This document shows, one piece after another, positions 7,680-17,021 of a stretch of DNA of 22,883 nt. Source of the stretch: F23-D06 sp045600525 (GTDB lineage Bacteria > Bacteroidota > Bacteroidia > Bacteroidales > WCHB1-69); contig JAZRYC010000001.1 of NCBI GenBank assembly GCA_045600525.1, positions 1 to 22,883 on the forward strand, read 5' to 3'. Position numbers and translations under genes: made by a program. Each line of letters starts with the position of its first letter. The stretch's first letter is position 1. Under the pieces are notes generated by a model, which saw nothing but the letters and a program-made list of their open reading frames with translations, had not been told where the DNA came from and did no database searches.

Positions 7680-9008
7680 ATGGAACTCTCTATATCCCGC
7701 AGAGAAATCTGGCAGATTACCTATCCCATCATCTTCGGTAATTTGGCTCAAACCATCATTGTGCTCGTGAACACCATTTTTTTAGGACACGTCGGCACAG
7801 CGGAATTAGGAGCCGCGATGATGGCGGGACTTTACTATCTGGTATTCACCACCATCACACAGGGATTCGCCATAGGTGTTCAAATTATGGTAGCCCGTCG
7901 TTTCGGAGAGGAAAACTATCAGAAAATCGGTTCGATTTTCGAACACGGGTTGGGTTTTGCCATCCTACTCGGAGGCGCCATGCTGGGCATCATGCATTTC
8001 TTCACCAAAGGAATTCTCGGTGGAATCATCCACTCCCCCAACATTTGTTCATCAGCCTTGCGTTTCATGGATTTCCGCCAATGGGGCATCCTCTTCGTCA
8101 GTATGAACTTCCTGTTTCGCTCATTATACATCGGGCTGTCCAACACGCGAATCATCACCTACACCACCATAGCCATGGCCGCAGTGAACATCTTCTTTGA
8201 CTATTCCCTGATTTTCGGTCACTTCGGACTCCCCAAAATGGGCGTGGCGGGTGCAGGACTTTCTTCCGTTTTAGCTGAAATCACCGCCTGTGTGGTATTC
8301 TACCTATACACATTCAAGAAGCTCCCCTATCGAAAATACGACTTGTTCACTTTCCGCGAATTTGACGGCAGTCTGCTCAAACGCATCCTTAGGATTTCAC
8401 TACCGACTATGCTTCAACGGCTCTTTTCCTTCGGCACATGGTTCCTGTTCTTTGCTATGATAGAGCATTTGGGAGAACAGGAAGTGGCCATATCAGGAAT
8501 CGTACGCAGTGTCTTTCTACTTTGCACGCTGACCGTCTTCGCATATGGTTCCTGCGCAAACACCCTGACCAGCCGCCTTATTGGCGCCGGACTTTCCAAC
8601 GAGGTTCCCCAAACACTTCGACGCATACTGTTCATGTCGTTATTAACCCTTCTTCCCATACTCGGCCTATTTGCCATCATACCGCAACAAATCGCATCCA
8701 TCTACACAGACAATCTTACCTTGGCGGCACACTCGGTACCAGCCCTCTACGTTATTTTCATCACCTCCATTTTGATGGCGGTAGCCATGATCTACTTCGA
8801 ATTCGTTTCCGGGACCGGACAAACCATGAAAGCACTGCTGCTGGAAAGCGGCGTACTTGTATTCTACGTGATATACATCTACCTGTCCACAGAAGTATTC
8901 CACTTTTCCATTCAATTCGTATGGACGGCTGACTGGGTGTATTCCATTCTACTGATGATTGGTTCTATTTGGTTCCTAAAACGCTCTCCTTGGGGCCAAC
9001 ACAAATAA
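7680..9008 (+). CDS. MATE family efflux transporter
   Basis: A 442-residue protein with about 12 hydrophobic segments in two related halves, typical length for the MATE (MatE) family of cation-coupled exporters. Typical features are the N-terminal WQITYPIIFGNLAQTII, the segment GHVGTAELGAA, the loop VARRFGEENYQKIG, and SGIVRSVFL with later SGTGQTMKA in the second half. The likely role is export of drugs, dyes or metabolites; the substrate is unknown. It begins 56 nt after the DUF4270 gene. No TAnnTTTG box lies in the gap, so readthrough from the 5445 promoter is likely. No terminator is visible after it. Confidence 0.9.
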   Translation: MELSISRREIWQITYPIIFGNLAQTIIVLVNTIFLGHVGTAELGAAMMAGLYYLVFTTITQGFAIGVQIMVARRFGEENYQKIGSIFEHGLGFAILLGGAMLGIMHFFTKGILGGIIHSPNICSSALRFMDFRQWGILFVSMNFLFRSLYIGLSNTRIITYTTIAMAAVNIFFDYSLIFGHFGLPKMGVAGAGLSSVLAEITACVVFYLYTFKKLPYRKYDLFTFREFDGSLLKRILRISLPTMLQRLFSFGTWFLFFAMIEHLGEQEVAISGIVRSVFLLCTLTVFAYGSCANTLTSRLIGAGLSNEVPQTLRRILFMSLLTLLPILGLFAIIPQQIASIYTDNLTLAAHSVPALYVIFITSILMAVAMIYFEFVSGTGQTMKALLLESGVLVFYVIYIYLSTEVFHFSIQFVWTADWVYSILLMIGSIWFLKRSPWGQHK

Positions 9009-9097
9009 CCAAACCAATAAAATTTTCCCTACAATATATTATAAGTACATACAATAGAGGTAATTCCCTAAAAACGGAACAAATACTTCATTTTTTG

Positions 9098-9105
9098 TAT
9101 ATTTG
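9098..9105 (+). promoter_or_regulatory. Promoter -7 element TATATTTG for the peptidase operon
   Basis: It fits TAnnTTTG, is followed by C and lies 26 nt before the ATG at 9132. Confidence 0.7.
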
Positions 9106-9131
9106 CGCTTCATTATAAAAATAAAATTCGT

Positions 9132-11300
9132 ATGCGAAAATCTATTCTTTTCACCCTGCTTTTTGCCGTCATTATCGGATTTGCCCGTGCCGACGGCGGT
9201 ATGTGGCTGCCCTTATTCCTTAACTACAACGAAGCTGAGATGCAATCGTTAGGATTCAAGCTGACGGCAGAAGACGTTTACAGCGTAAATCATCACAGCA
9301 TGAAGGACGCCGTGATGTTGTTTGGCGGCGGGTGCACTGGAGAGCTCATTTCTTCGCAGGGACTAGTACTCACCAACCATCACTGCGGATACTCGTACGT
9401 TCAATCGCACAGCACAATGGAACAGAACCATCTTCAAAATGGTTTTTGGGCAAAGAGCAAAAGTGAAGAAATTCCCATGGAGGGACTCACCGTCACCTTC
9501 CTAGTATATATGGAAGATGTTACCGAGCAGGTACTTGCCGGCGTCGATGACAACAGTTCTGAGACAGAACGTCAAAACATTGTGGAAAAGAACATCAAGG
9601 CTGTTACCGCCAAGGCCACCAAGGACAATGGCTATGGTGCCGTCATAAAGCCCTTCTACTACGGAAACCAATATTTCATGTTTGTCACTGAAACCTACAA
9701 GGACATTCGTTTAGTGGGCGTTCCGCCAGAAAGCATCGGTAAATTCGGCGGCGACAGCGACAACTGGATCTGGCCGCGCCACACGGGCGACTTCTCCCTT
9801 TGGCGAATATACACCGACAAAGAGGGTAAACCGGCAACCTACTCACCTGACAATATTCCCATGGCTCCGAAGCAATACTTCCCCATTTCCATCAAAGGCA
9901 TTGAGGAAAACGATTTCACCCTCGTATTCGGATATCCGGGAAGCACCGAACAATTCCTCATTTCTGACGGTGTGGAGGTGGTTGCCAACGTTCAAAACCC
10001 CATCGCCATTGACGCACGCACCATCCGTCTTGACGCCATGAAGCGTCAGATGAACCTTGCCCCACGCATTCGCCTCATGTACTCTGCCAAGGCCAATTCC
10101 ATTTCCAATGGCTGGAAAAAATGGCAAGGTGAGAGCAAGGGCATCTTGGAATGCGATGTCATCGGGAAAAAGCAGTCCACAGAAAAGGATTTTCAAAATT
10201 GGGTCAACGCCGATGTTCAACGGAAGAAACAATATGGAAATCTGTTAAAGGAAATGAAGGATGTATATGCCTCCTACGCACAAGAGAACAAGATATCAAC
10301 CTTTATCAGCGAATGCGTCTTTGGTTCAGAAATCCTCAGTCGGAGCATACACCCCTACTACAGACTTCTCGTTGTTCCCGCGCAAGACGGCAATGCCAGC
10401 ACTTTTGAGGCCAATCGGGAAAAACTGATAAAAAACGACGCATCCTTCCGCGAAAGCTACTGTCCTGCCATTGATAAAGAAGCCTTCGTGGAACTTTTCA
10501 CCTATTACTTCACCAAACAAGATCCCAACTTAATTCCGTCTGAACTTCGCCATTACACCCAAGAAGAGGCCGCCACAAGAAAGGCCATGAGCGACTTATG
10601 GGAGAAACTCTCCACCACGGCTCCCTATTTCACAGATGCCGTTAAATTCAGACAATTCATTGAAAAGGCCTCCACCAAGCAGGTGGCAAAAACAGCAAAC
10701 AGTGAGATGCTAAATCTATACAACATCATCTACAATCAGTATAGATCGACCTGGGATCAATATGCGGCCAACAGCGACCGACTTGACGCCTACTACCGCA
10801 CCTATGTCAAAGCTTTGCGCGAAAAGGAGACAGAACGTATATTCTATCCAGACGCCAACCTCACTTTGCGCGTCACCTACGGACAGGTCAAGGGCTTTAA
10901 CCCCGCAGACGGTATCAGCTACACCTACTACACCACGTTGGACGGCATTATGCAGAAAGAAAATCCCGATATCTACGATTACCAAGTTGACCCTAAATTA
11001 AAACAACTTTGGGAGAAAAAGGACTATGGCCGCTACGCCAACAAAAACGGGGAGCTTCCTGTTGCCTTCATAGCCAGCAACCACACCACGGGCGGCAATT
11101 CCGGCAGTCCGGTAATCAATGCCAACGGCGAGCTTATCGGCACCAACTTCGATCGCGTTTGGGAAGGCACCATGAGCGACATCTACTACGACGTCAATCG
11201 TTGCAGAAACATCAGTTTAGATGCGCGCTATTTCCTTTTCATCGTCGACAAATTCGCACACGCTCAAAACATCATTGACGAAATGACCATCATTGAATAA
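9132..11300 (+). CDS. dpp11: S46 family dipeptidyl peptidase, Asp/Glu-specific DPP11 type
   Basis: A 722-residue periplasmic serine peptidase. The signal peptide ends at ARA before DGGMWLP, the usual S46 mature start. The triad is visible: His84 in TNHHCGY, Asp220 in WPRHTGDF, and Ser657 in TGGNSGSP. S46 enzymes remove dipeptides from the N-terminus of oligopeptides. Their P1 choice depends on the residue 18 positions after the catalytic Ser: Gly in DPP7 (hydrophobic P1), Arg in DPP11 (acidic P1). Here it is Arg675 in NFDRVWEG, so an Asp/Glu preference is expected. In asaccharolytic relatives such enzymes feed amino-acid fermentation. A membrane acyltransferase follows after 12 nt in the same transcript. 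Confidence 0.93.
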   Translation: MRKSILFTLLFAVIIGFARADGGMWLPLFLNYNEAEMQSLGFKLTAEDVYSVNHHSMKDAVMLFGGGCTGELISSQGLVLTNHHCGYSYVQSHSTMEQNHLQNGFWAKSKSEEIPMEGLTVTFLVYMEDVTEQVLAGVDDNSSETERQNIVEKNIKAVTAKATKDNGYGAVIKPFYYGNQYFMFVTETYKDIRLVGVPPESIGKFGGDSDNWIWPRHTGDFSLWRIYTDKEGKPATYSPDNIPMAPKQYFPISIKGIEENDFTLVFGYPGSTEQFLISDGVEVVANVQNPIAIDARTIRLDAMKRQMNLAPRIRLMYSAKANSISNGWKKWQGESKGILECDVIGKKQSTEKDFQNWVNADVQRKKQYGNLLKEMKDVYASYAQENKISTFISECVFGSEILSRSIHPYYRLLVVPAQDGNASTFEANREKLIKNDASFRESYCPAIDKEAFVELFTYYFTKQDPNLIPSELRHYTQEEAATRKAMSDLWEKLSTTAPYFTDAVKFRQFIEKASTKQVAKTANSEMLNLYNIIYNQYRSTWDQYAANSDRLDAYYRTYVKALREKETERIFYPDANLTLRVTYGQVKGFNPADGISYTYYTTLDGIMQKENPDIYDYQVDPKLKQLWEKKDYGRYANKNGELPVAFIASNHTTGGNSGSPVINANGELIGTNFDRVWEGTMSDIYYDVNRCRNISLDARYFLFIVDKFAHAQNIIDEMTIIE

Positions 11301-11312
11301 TCGAATTGGAAT

Positions 11313-12677
11313 ATGATCTCTTTTGAAAACATAGACAAATTCGACTGGTTGTATGCGTTGTACATGAACTATCTCAACATCGCGCACAACCACATTTACT
11401 ACAGGCATTTCTACATTCTTCATCAGGAGAACATTCCTAAAAAGGGAGAACCGACCATCGTCATTGCCAACCACCAAAACGGCCTGATGGACGCCATGGC
11501 CATCCTGCATACCATGTATCAGGATCATCGGCAACCTGTTTTCATTGCCCGCGGAGACATCTTCAAAAAAGATGGTGTTGCCAGAATCCTTCGCTTCTTG
11601 AAAATCATGCCGACCTTCCGCAGTCGAGATGGAAACCGTTCCGACATTGAAAGCAACCTTGCCCTTTACAATCGGGCGGCACGCGTGCTCAAGTCCGGCG
11701 GCACCATCGTCATTTTCCCTGAAGCCACGCACCAACACGGCCATTTCATGAATACCTTTAAAAAAGGGTTCTGCCGTATTGCCTTTTCTGCAGAAGAAAT
11801 GAACGATTTCCAACTGGGCGTCAAGGTCCTGCCTTTGAACATCCATTACTCCAACTACTTCAACTTCCGCAGCGACCTTATGGTCACCGTCGGAGAGCCG
11901 TTTACCTACGAGGAATTTTTCGACACCTACAAGGAGAACCACGACCGCGCCTACCTTGCCTTAAATGAGAAAGCCCGTGCCCGCGTCAAGGAAATCACTC
12001 CTGACATTGACATACCGGAATACTATAATGAGATCGAGGCACTCACCCAGATGATGAGCAAATCCCTACTCAAGCAAAAAGGGCTACGCACATCCTACCT
12101 TCCCAACCAGAAAGATGCGGCTATGACCATTATCGCCAACCTAAAACAATTTAAAAACGAAAAACCCGAACGCTTTGAGCTCCTCATGTCGCAAACACGC
12201 GAATACACCACCCTACTTCAGCAACGAGGCCTGCATCACTGGGTCATCAATCGAAAACTATCCATCTTCCGATTCATACTGCGCTCCATCCTAATGTTGT
12301 TGTCGCTTCCTCTGTTTATCTTCGGATACATCAACAACTTCATACCTACGTCCATCACCAAGCATTTTACCATGAAGGTGAAAGATCCCATGCTTCATTC
12401 ATCTTTCCAATACGTCATCAGTACAGTAGCCACCTTCCCAATCTATTACTTACTGCTATTCGCATTGGTTTGGATTATCAGCAAAAGCATCGGAGTGGCT
12501 TTGGGATACGTATTTCTCACTTTTATTACGGCTCTGTTCGTGCATTACTACAAAATCGCAATACGGAAGTTCTACACCATATTCTGTGCCATGCGCCTAC
12601 GCAAAAGCGCAGATTATCGCAAACTAAGCAGTCTGGAAAAAATCATCACAGGAACGATGGAAAGACTTATATACTAA
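11313..12677 (+). CDS. Membrane glycerolipid acyltransferase (PlsC/GPAT-like)
   Basis: A 454-residue protein. The N-terminal half is an LPLAT/PlsC-type acyltransferase. Motif I is NHQNGLMD (His54, Asp60), a His-X5-Asp spacing seen in SCT1/GPT2-type acyltransferases instead of the usual His-X4-Asp. IMPTFRSRDG follows, then FPEATHQ at 135-141 as motif III and a PLNIHYSNYF segment. The C-terminal part has a helical region and several hydrophobic segments (about 325-345, 368-395, 395-415), so it is membrane-anchored. The expected reaction is acyl transfer to glycerol-3-phosphate or lysophosphatidic acid in phospholipid synthesis; the acceptor is not certain. It is cotranscribed with the S46 peptidase and converges on the RNA methyltransferase gene, with only 18 nt between. 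Confidence 0.85.
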   Translation: MISFENIDKFDWLYALYMNYLNIAHNHIYYRHFYILHQENIPKKGEPTIVIANHQNGLMDAMAILHTMYQDHRQPVFIARGDIFKKDGVARILRFLKIMPTFRSRDGNRSDIESNLALYNRAARVLKSGGTIVIFPEATHQHGHFMNTFKKGFCRIAFSAEEMNDFQLGVKVLPLNIHYSNYFNFRSDLMVTVGEPFTYEEFFDTYKENHDRAYLALNEKARARVKEITPDIDIPEYYNEIEALTQMMSKSLLKQKGLRTSYLPNQKDAAMTIIANLKQFKNEKPERFELLMSQTREYTTLLQQRGLHHWVINRKLSIFRFILRSILMLLSLPLFIFGYINNFIPTSITKHFTMKVKDPMLHSSFQYVISTVATFPIYYLLLFALVWIISKSIGVALGYVFLTFITALFVHYYKIAIRKFYTIFCAMRLRKSADYRKLSSLEKIITGTMERLIY

Positions 12678-12695
12678 AGCTCTTTCCTATAAAGA

Positions 12696-13460
12696 TTATC
12701 TAGTAAGCGAAACGGCGGCCTGATGCATAATGACGGCCGCGGCCACAGCAGCGTTAAGAGATTCAGCGGTAGGATTTCCGTCTGACACTTGCGGAATCGT
12801 GATTTTGTGCGTAATGGCCTCCTCAACCGAATGAGAAATTCCATTGGACTCACTGCCTATCACAATCATATCCGTTTTCTGAAAAGAGAATGTATTGACA
12901 GATTCACCACCAAGGAAGGCCCCAAGAACGCGACGATTATTCTTTCTTTTCTGGGAAATGATAAAATCAACCAATGACTCATATCGAACCTTCACATGAC
13001 AAAACGAGCCCATAGTGGCCTGTATGGTTTTTGGATTGTAGAGATCCACACAATCTGGAGAGCAGACAATCTGACGAAAGCCAAACCAGTCGGCAGTACG
13101 GATGATTGTACCGAGATTGCCGGGATCGGCAATTCGATCCAATAGGAGAATCGGCAGACAATCGTCAACCGGAGAAATGATCGATGGTTTACGAACCACA
13201 GCCAACAAGTCGGGGGAAGTGTTTAACGCACTAATTCTTTCCATATCTTCCGATGAAGCAAGCGTTACCTGATGATCTTTCAGCAGAGACAGATTTTGCG
13301 ACAGAGAAGACTCCGTAGCAAGCACCTCCACAACCTGATAAGTGGATGCAAGAAGCATTTCCACACTTTTCCTACCTTCGACCAAAAACAAACCCTGCAG
13401 GTCGCGAAACTTTTTCAAGTGCAACTTGCGGATATCTGAAATTTTGTTTTTACTTATCAT
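12696..13460 (-). CDS. TrmH/SpoU family RNA 2'-O-methyltransferase
   Basis: A 254-residue SPOUT methyltransferase. The N-terminal substrate-binding segment has LFLVEGRKSVEMLL. The catalytic knot contains motif 1 DPGNLGTIIRTADWFGF (112-128), NPKTIQATMGS (142-152), motif 2 IGSESNGIS (201-209) and motif 3 IPQ...ESLNAAVA (222-240). Such enzymes methylate ribose 2'-OH groups in rRNA or tRNA with S-adenosylmethionine; the target base is unknown. The start at 13460 lies one base after the stop of the thioesterase gene, so the two are translationally coupled. The longer frame to 13538 overlaps that gene and is not used. Confidence 0.92.
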   Translation of the reverse strand: MISKNKISDIRKLHLKKFRDLQGLFLVEGRKSVEMLLASTYQVVEVLATESSLSQNLSLLKDHQVTLASSEDMERISALNTSPDLLAVVRKPSIISPVDDCLPILLLDRIADPGNLGTIIRTADWFGFRQIVCSPDCVDLYNPKTIQATMGSFCHVKVRYESLVDFIISQKRKNNRRVLGAFLGGESVNTFSFQKTDMIVIGSESNGISHSVEEAITHKITIPQVSDGNPTAESLNAAVAAAVIMHQAAVSLTR

Positions 13461-13461
13461 C

Positions 13462-13884
13462 CTATAAATTCTCAAATTGGGCGACTGCCTGTTTATAGGA
13501 CTCACGAATGGGAATGGAGAGGTGCGTTTTTCGGTCAAATCCCGCGAGAACGCTGTAACAAGTCGTCTTTACGACATTGGTTCGCGTGTCTCGCAGTTGC
13601 TGCATCATTTTAATGCTTTTATGACCAATAGAGATTGTTTTGGTTTCGCAGACAATGGAATCATGAAATTCTACACCCTCTTTGAAATCCAGCTCTACAT
13701 GCACCAAGACCATATCCATCTCTTTCCAATCGATAGGCTGTTGGAACACGTATTCAAAATAACTGCTTCTGCCGAAATCAAAATAATTACATTGCGCACC
13801 GTTGTTAGCATGCACAAAGGGGTCTAAATCACTCATCCGAACCTGTATGGGAACGGAGAATCTATAAGATTCTGTCTGCATCAT
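13462..13884 (-). CDS. Acyl-CoA thioesterase, hotdog fold (4HBT/YbgC-FadM-like)
   Basis: A 140-residue single hotdog-domain protein. It has the family's opening strand and catalytic loop, VRMSDLDPFVHANNGAQCNYF, with the conserved Asp-x-Asp, His and Asn pattern. The central strands (MVLVHVELDFKEGVEFHDSI) and the closing SVLAGFDRKT match acyl-CoA thioesterases of the YbgC/FadM group. It probably hydrolyses a cytoplasmic acyl-CoA. Start choice between two adjacent ATGs (13884, 13881) is open. It sits 29 nt after rpsT with no promoter between, and one base before the RNA methyltransferase, in one transcription unit. Confidence 0.88.
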   Translation of the reverse strand: MMQTESYRFSVPIQVRMSDLDPFVHANNGAQCNYFDFGRSSYFEYVFQQPIDWKEMDMVLVHVELDFKEGVEFHDSIVCETKTISIGHKSIKMMQQLRDTRTNVVKTTCYSVLAGFDRKTHLSIPIRESYKQAVAQFENL

Positions 13885-13913
13885 CCAGCGAAGACGGGAA
13901 GCCTTCGTAACGA

Positions 13914-14165
13914 TTAAAGAGCGTTGATTTTCTTCATTAAGCCGGACTTGAGGTTGGCGGCTTTATTCTTGTGAATCATACCCTTCTTAGCAAGCTTGTC
14001 AATCATAGAAGACATCGCTGCCAGTCTTTGCATAGCTTCGTTCTTATCTTCAATTGCGCGAACATCTCTTAAGGCATTACGCATAGTTTTGGAATAATAA
14101 CGATTAGCTTGTCTTTTTCTCTCGTTTGCTCTGATTCTTTTGATAGATGACTTATGGTTTGCCAT
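13914..14165 (-). CDS. rpsT: 30S ribosomal protein S20
   Basis: An 83-residue basic helical protein with the bS20 signature: MANHKSSIKRIRANERKRQANR at the start, KTMRNALR, and MIHKNKAANLKSGLMKKIN at the end. It binds 16S rRNA early in 30S assembly. Length and ends match the family. It is first gene of a three-gene unit with the thioesterase and RNA methyltransferase, with a well-formed promoter upstream (TTG, 19-nt spacer, TACTTTTG). Confidence 0.98.
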   Translation of the reverse strand: MANHKSSIKRIRANERKRQANRYYSKTMRNALRDVRAIEDKNEAMQRLAAMSSMIDKLAKKGMIHKNKAANLKSGLMKKINAL

Positions 14166-14212
14166 TTCTTACTTTTGATTTATAATTTTTTACGTTCTAT
14201 TTTTTAGGGCTG

Positions 14213-14242
14213 CAAAAGTACACTTTTTTTCATAATGTTCAA
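14213..14242 (-). promoter_or_regulatory. rpsT promoter: TTG (-33), 19-nt spacer, TACTTTTG (-7)
   Basis: On the minus strand TTG at 14242-14240 and TACTTTTG at 14220-14213 are separated by 19 nt. This is the best match in the window to the two-part Bacteroidota promoter. It leaves a 5' leader of roughly 40 nt before the rpsT start. Confidence 0.8.
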
Positions 14243-14287
14243 CACCCTACAAAATATTTATTTAATTATCTCTATTCGGACGCATAA

Positions 14288-16888
14288 TTACTTATGGGAG
14301 CCTTTCTTGTCGGGCGTATCGGAAACTTTTTGCAGAGACTCATCCGGCATGACATGATGTATATGTACGTCTCGTTGTGGGAACGGAATTTCAATATGGT
14401 TCCGATTCAACGTTTCATAGACAACTTCGTTCACCTTGCCGATGAAGCTCACTTTTTCTTCCACCAACACCCAGCACACGACAAACAGGTTCACACTGCT
14501 ATCGCCGAAATCTGAAAAACTAACAGAGATACCTTGTTTCGGATCAACGATAAACTTGCCGGCTGAATTCTTAACCATCAGTGGTTCGAGCGCCTTGACA
14601 AGTAACGTGCGAACCTTATTCACATTCACGCCGTAGGCTACGCCAACGGGGATTTTTACGAGCACATAGCCATGATTACGCGTGAGATTCTTGAAATTTT
14701 TGTTAAAAAGGGATGTATTCAAAAAGGCTATCACACTGCCATCCAAAGTAACAATCTGCGTACTCTGGTAGGTAATACTTTCCACCTTGCCCTGAATGCC
14801 GTCACATTCGATATAGTCACCCAAACGAACACGACCCGACATAAGTGAGAGGCCGTAGATAAAGTTTTCCAGGAGGTCCTTCATAGCAAAACCCAAACCA
14901 GTGGCAAGGCCAGCCGCCACGATGGAGATTCCACTACTGGGCACTTGCAGAAGAATCAGCGCGAAGACCACATATATACCCCACACCACGATAGAAATCA
15001 CATTATTGATAAGGGCCATATTGTTGGGGCCGTTCAAATCCTTCAGTCTGCGCTTGCGGAACAGCTGATAAACCGATTTAACCGCATAGTTCAGATACTT
15101 GAAGACAAACCAAAGCGCAGCCACCAGGCAAATCTTAAAGAGAGACAATTGAATAACGCCGGGCTTGTTCAAAAATGCATAGAAGAAAATCTTACGACAG
15201 AAAGACGTCATTTCAAAAATGCTGGCGGCCCAATAAATGCTAAGCAGGACCGAAATCACGGCAAGTACGGGAAGAGCAGCCTTAAAGAGAAAATCATAGA
15301 ACCAGGTTTGCGTGATATATTCACCTTTGGCCATTTTAGGTTGAATTTTCTTATACAGTTTCTGGTAGTCTCCTCGACTATTCACAGATATATTCTTTTT
15401 TTCGGCAATTTTTCGGACCAAACGCTTGGACTCATACATCTTTGCCAAATCATAGAAACAGGTAATTGTTTGAATAGCGGCCAACTGTATCGTCCACCAA
15501 ACCATGATCTCCACTGCCATCAGAACAAAGCCGAGCCACGAAGCCACACAGGCCACAATCATGGCAATCAATGAGATGACCGTATAAATCATATCGCTGT
15601 CGGGAAGTTTTTCCAATTTGCTTTTCAGCACCACAATCTGCCAAATAGTAAATATCAACAAAATAGGCGGATATATGAGATTGACGACATTATTCGGAAT
15701 CAATATAATGCGGAAGATGATCACCACAAAAGCCATAAGCAGGAAGGGCGCATACGCGCGAACGCCGGAACGGATCTGACGGTCATTCAGCCTAATCAAT
15801 AACGAGATCAGAATCACTTCCATCAGCCAGGCGAACATTATCATCAGTTCAATAGCCATAAGGACGAAGTTCTGTTTCATGAAGGCGCTGGCCACCATTA
15901 TGGAAATGGCGAAGACAGCCACGCCACAAGCAAGGGTAACATAGGGTCGTTTTTTCGAAGCCACATGTTTTTCACGAATACGTTTGGGCAGCAGCCAGCG
16001 CATAATCACATAGCTTAGCAGACTGGCAATAAGAATATAGAACAACATGAAGAGGCTAACGCCGGCGATGACGGGACCGCGCCACTGCGAACGTTTCCTC
16101 AACGGTTTATACTTGTCGTTGGCATCGCGTTTTGCCTGTTGTATATGCATTTTCAAACGCTTAAGGGTATTAAAATAATTCCCCCCGCCATTCACGAAAA
16201 TACTTTTCTGTATCTTCTCGTATTTAGACATGGCATACGTGTTGAGTTCGCCCACGCGTTTAATTACTCTGCCGTAATGTTCCTCATCGCGCGTAATGTC
16301 TTGGAGTAACATTTTATAGTTATCTAAAAGGGCATTGGCGTACTGAAGACACGCATTGCGATCCTCTTGTCCCTGCTTATCCAATAAGAAAGGTGCCATC
16401 TTGGAAGTATCCACCACCATTTTCGGAAGCAACGCCTTAATGGAATCGGGCACGCGTGCCAATTCCCCATTGGGCATCAGTCGTGGAGGAAGATCCTGCA
16501 GCGCCTTGACAAGTCCCTCATATCGATCAATTTCGGTTTGGATACGCTCCTTCATCTTATCGTATGGCATGTGATGCGTCTTCAGCGTCCGATATTGTTC
16601 TGTGGCAGCCTGACAGGCATACGTCATATCAAAGGTAAAGTCCGTATTCTGTGAATAGAGCATCAACGCAATCTGATTACTCTTCTGCATCATCTGTATA
16701 AGGTTGGCATGTTGCTCCATATTTCTTTTTTCAAACATGGCCAACATAGACTTCTGTTCCTTATATGTCTGCTCCAATTCGGCGCGTAGCACACCCAGTG
16801 TCTGCGCCAAATCCTTTTCCTTCAATACGGCATGGGCCTGAAAAACGGTCATCACACAAAGGACGACCAAAAGAAGCGCTCTTTTCAT
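14288..16888 (-). CDS. Large MscS-family mechanosensitive channel
   Basis: An 866-residue protein. Residues 1-20 are a signal peptide (MKRALLLVVLCVM...AHA). About 250 periplasmic residues follow, Gln/Lys/Glu-rich and probably coiled-coil, then about 11 hydrophobic segments from residue 270 on. The MscS core starts near residue 645: the Gly/Ala-rich pore helix GISIVAAGLATGLGFAMKDL, then GRVRLGDYIECDGIQGKVESI of the beta domain and a C-terminal alpha/beta part. The layout resembles large MscK/MscM-type channels that release solutes on hypo-osmotic shock. The longer frame to 16942 runs through the promoter, so the ATG at 16888 is chosen. It is not clearly terminated before the rpsT promoter. Confidence 0.9.
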   Translation of the reverse strand: MKRALLLVVLCVMTVFQAHAVLKEKDLAQTLGVLRAELEQTYKEQKSMLAMFEKRNMEQHANLIQMMQKSNQIALMLYSQNTDFTFDMTYACQAATEQYRTLKTHHMPYDKMKERIQTEIDRYEGLVKALQDLPPRLMPNGELARVPDSIKALLPKMVVDTSKMAPFLLDKQGQEDRNACLQYANALLDNYKMLLQDITRDEEHYGRVIKRVGELNTYAMSKYEKIQKSIFVNGGGNYFNTLKRLKMHIQQAKRDANDKYKPLRKRSQWRGPVIAGVSLFMLFYILIASLLSYVIMRWLLPKRIREKHVASKKRPYVTLACGVAVFAISIMVASAFMKQNFVLMAIELMIMFAWLMEVILISLLIRLNDRQIRSGVRAYAPFLLMAFVVIIFRIILIPNNVVNLIYPPILLIFTIWQIVVLKSKLEKLPDSDMIYTVISLIAMIVACVASWLGFVLMAVEIMVWWTIQLAAIQTITCFYDLAKMYESKRLVRKIAEKKNISVNSRGDYQKLYKKIQPKMAKGEYITQTWFYDFLFKAALPVLAVISVLLSIYWAASIFEMTSFCRKIFFYAFLNKPGVIQLSLFKICLVAALWFVFKYLNYAVKSVYQLFRKRRLKDLNGPNNMALINNVISIVVWGIYVVFALILLQVPSSGISIVAAGLATGLGFAMKDLLENFIYGLSLMSGRVRLGDYIECDGIQGKVESITYQSTQIVTLDGSVIAFLNTSLFNKNFKNLTRNHGYVLVKIPVGVAYGVNVNKVRTLLVKALEPLMVKNSAGKFIVDPKQGISVSFSDFGDSSVNLFVVCWVLVEEKVSFIGKVNEVVYETLNRNHIEIPFPQRDVHIHHVMPDESLQKVSDTPDKKGSHK

Positions 16889-16908
16889 ATCGTTATAATT
16901 TGAAGGTG

Positions 16909-16916
16909 CAAAAATA
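16909..16916 (-). promoter_or_regulatory. Promoter -7 element TATTTTTG for the MscS gene
   Basis: On the minus strand TATTTTTG, followed by C, fits TAnnTTTG and lies 20 nt before the ATG at 16888. It overlaps the upstream extension of the open frame and so fixes the start. Confidence 0.7.
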
Positions 16917-17021
16917 GCATTTCCACAGACATCGAGCCGCATTTTCCTGAAAATTCATTCATGACTCAATTCAAACTCACATAAAATAAATACTATGTAT
17001 AAAATATACAAAATAAAAGTT

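Noticed and set aside
11217..11942. 241-codon open frame on the minus strand
   Set aside because: It is antisense to the acyltransferase and the end of the peptidase gene, both with strong family motifs, and has no promoter or domain.
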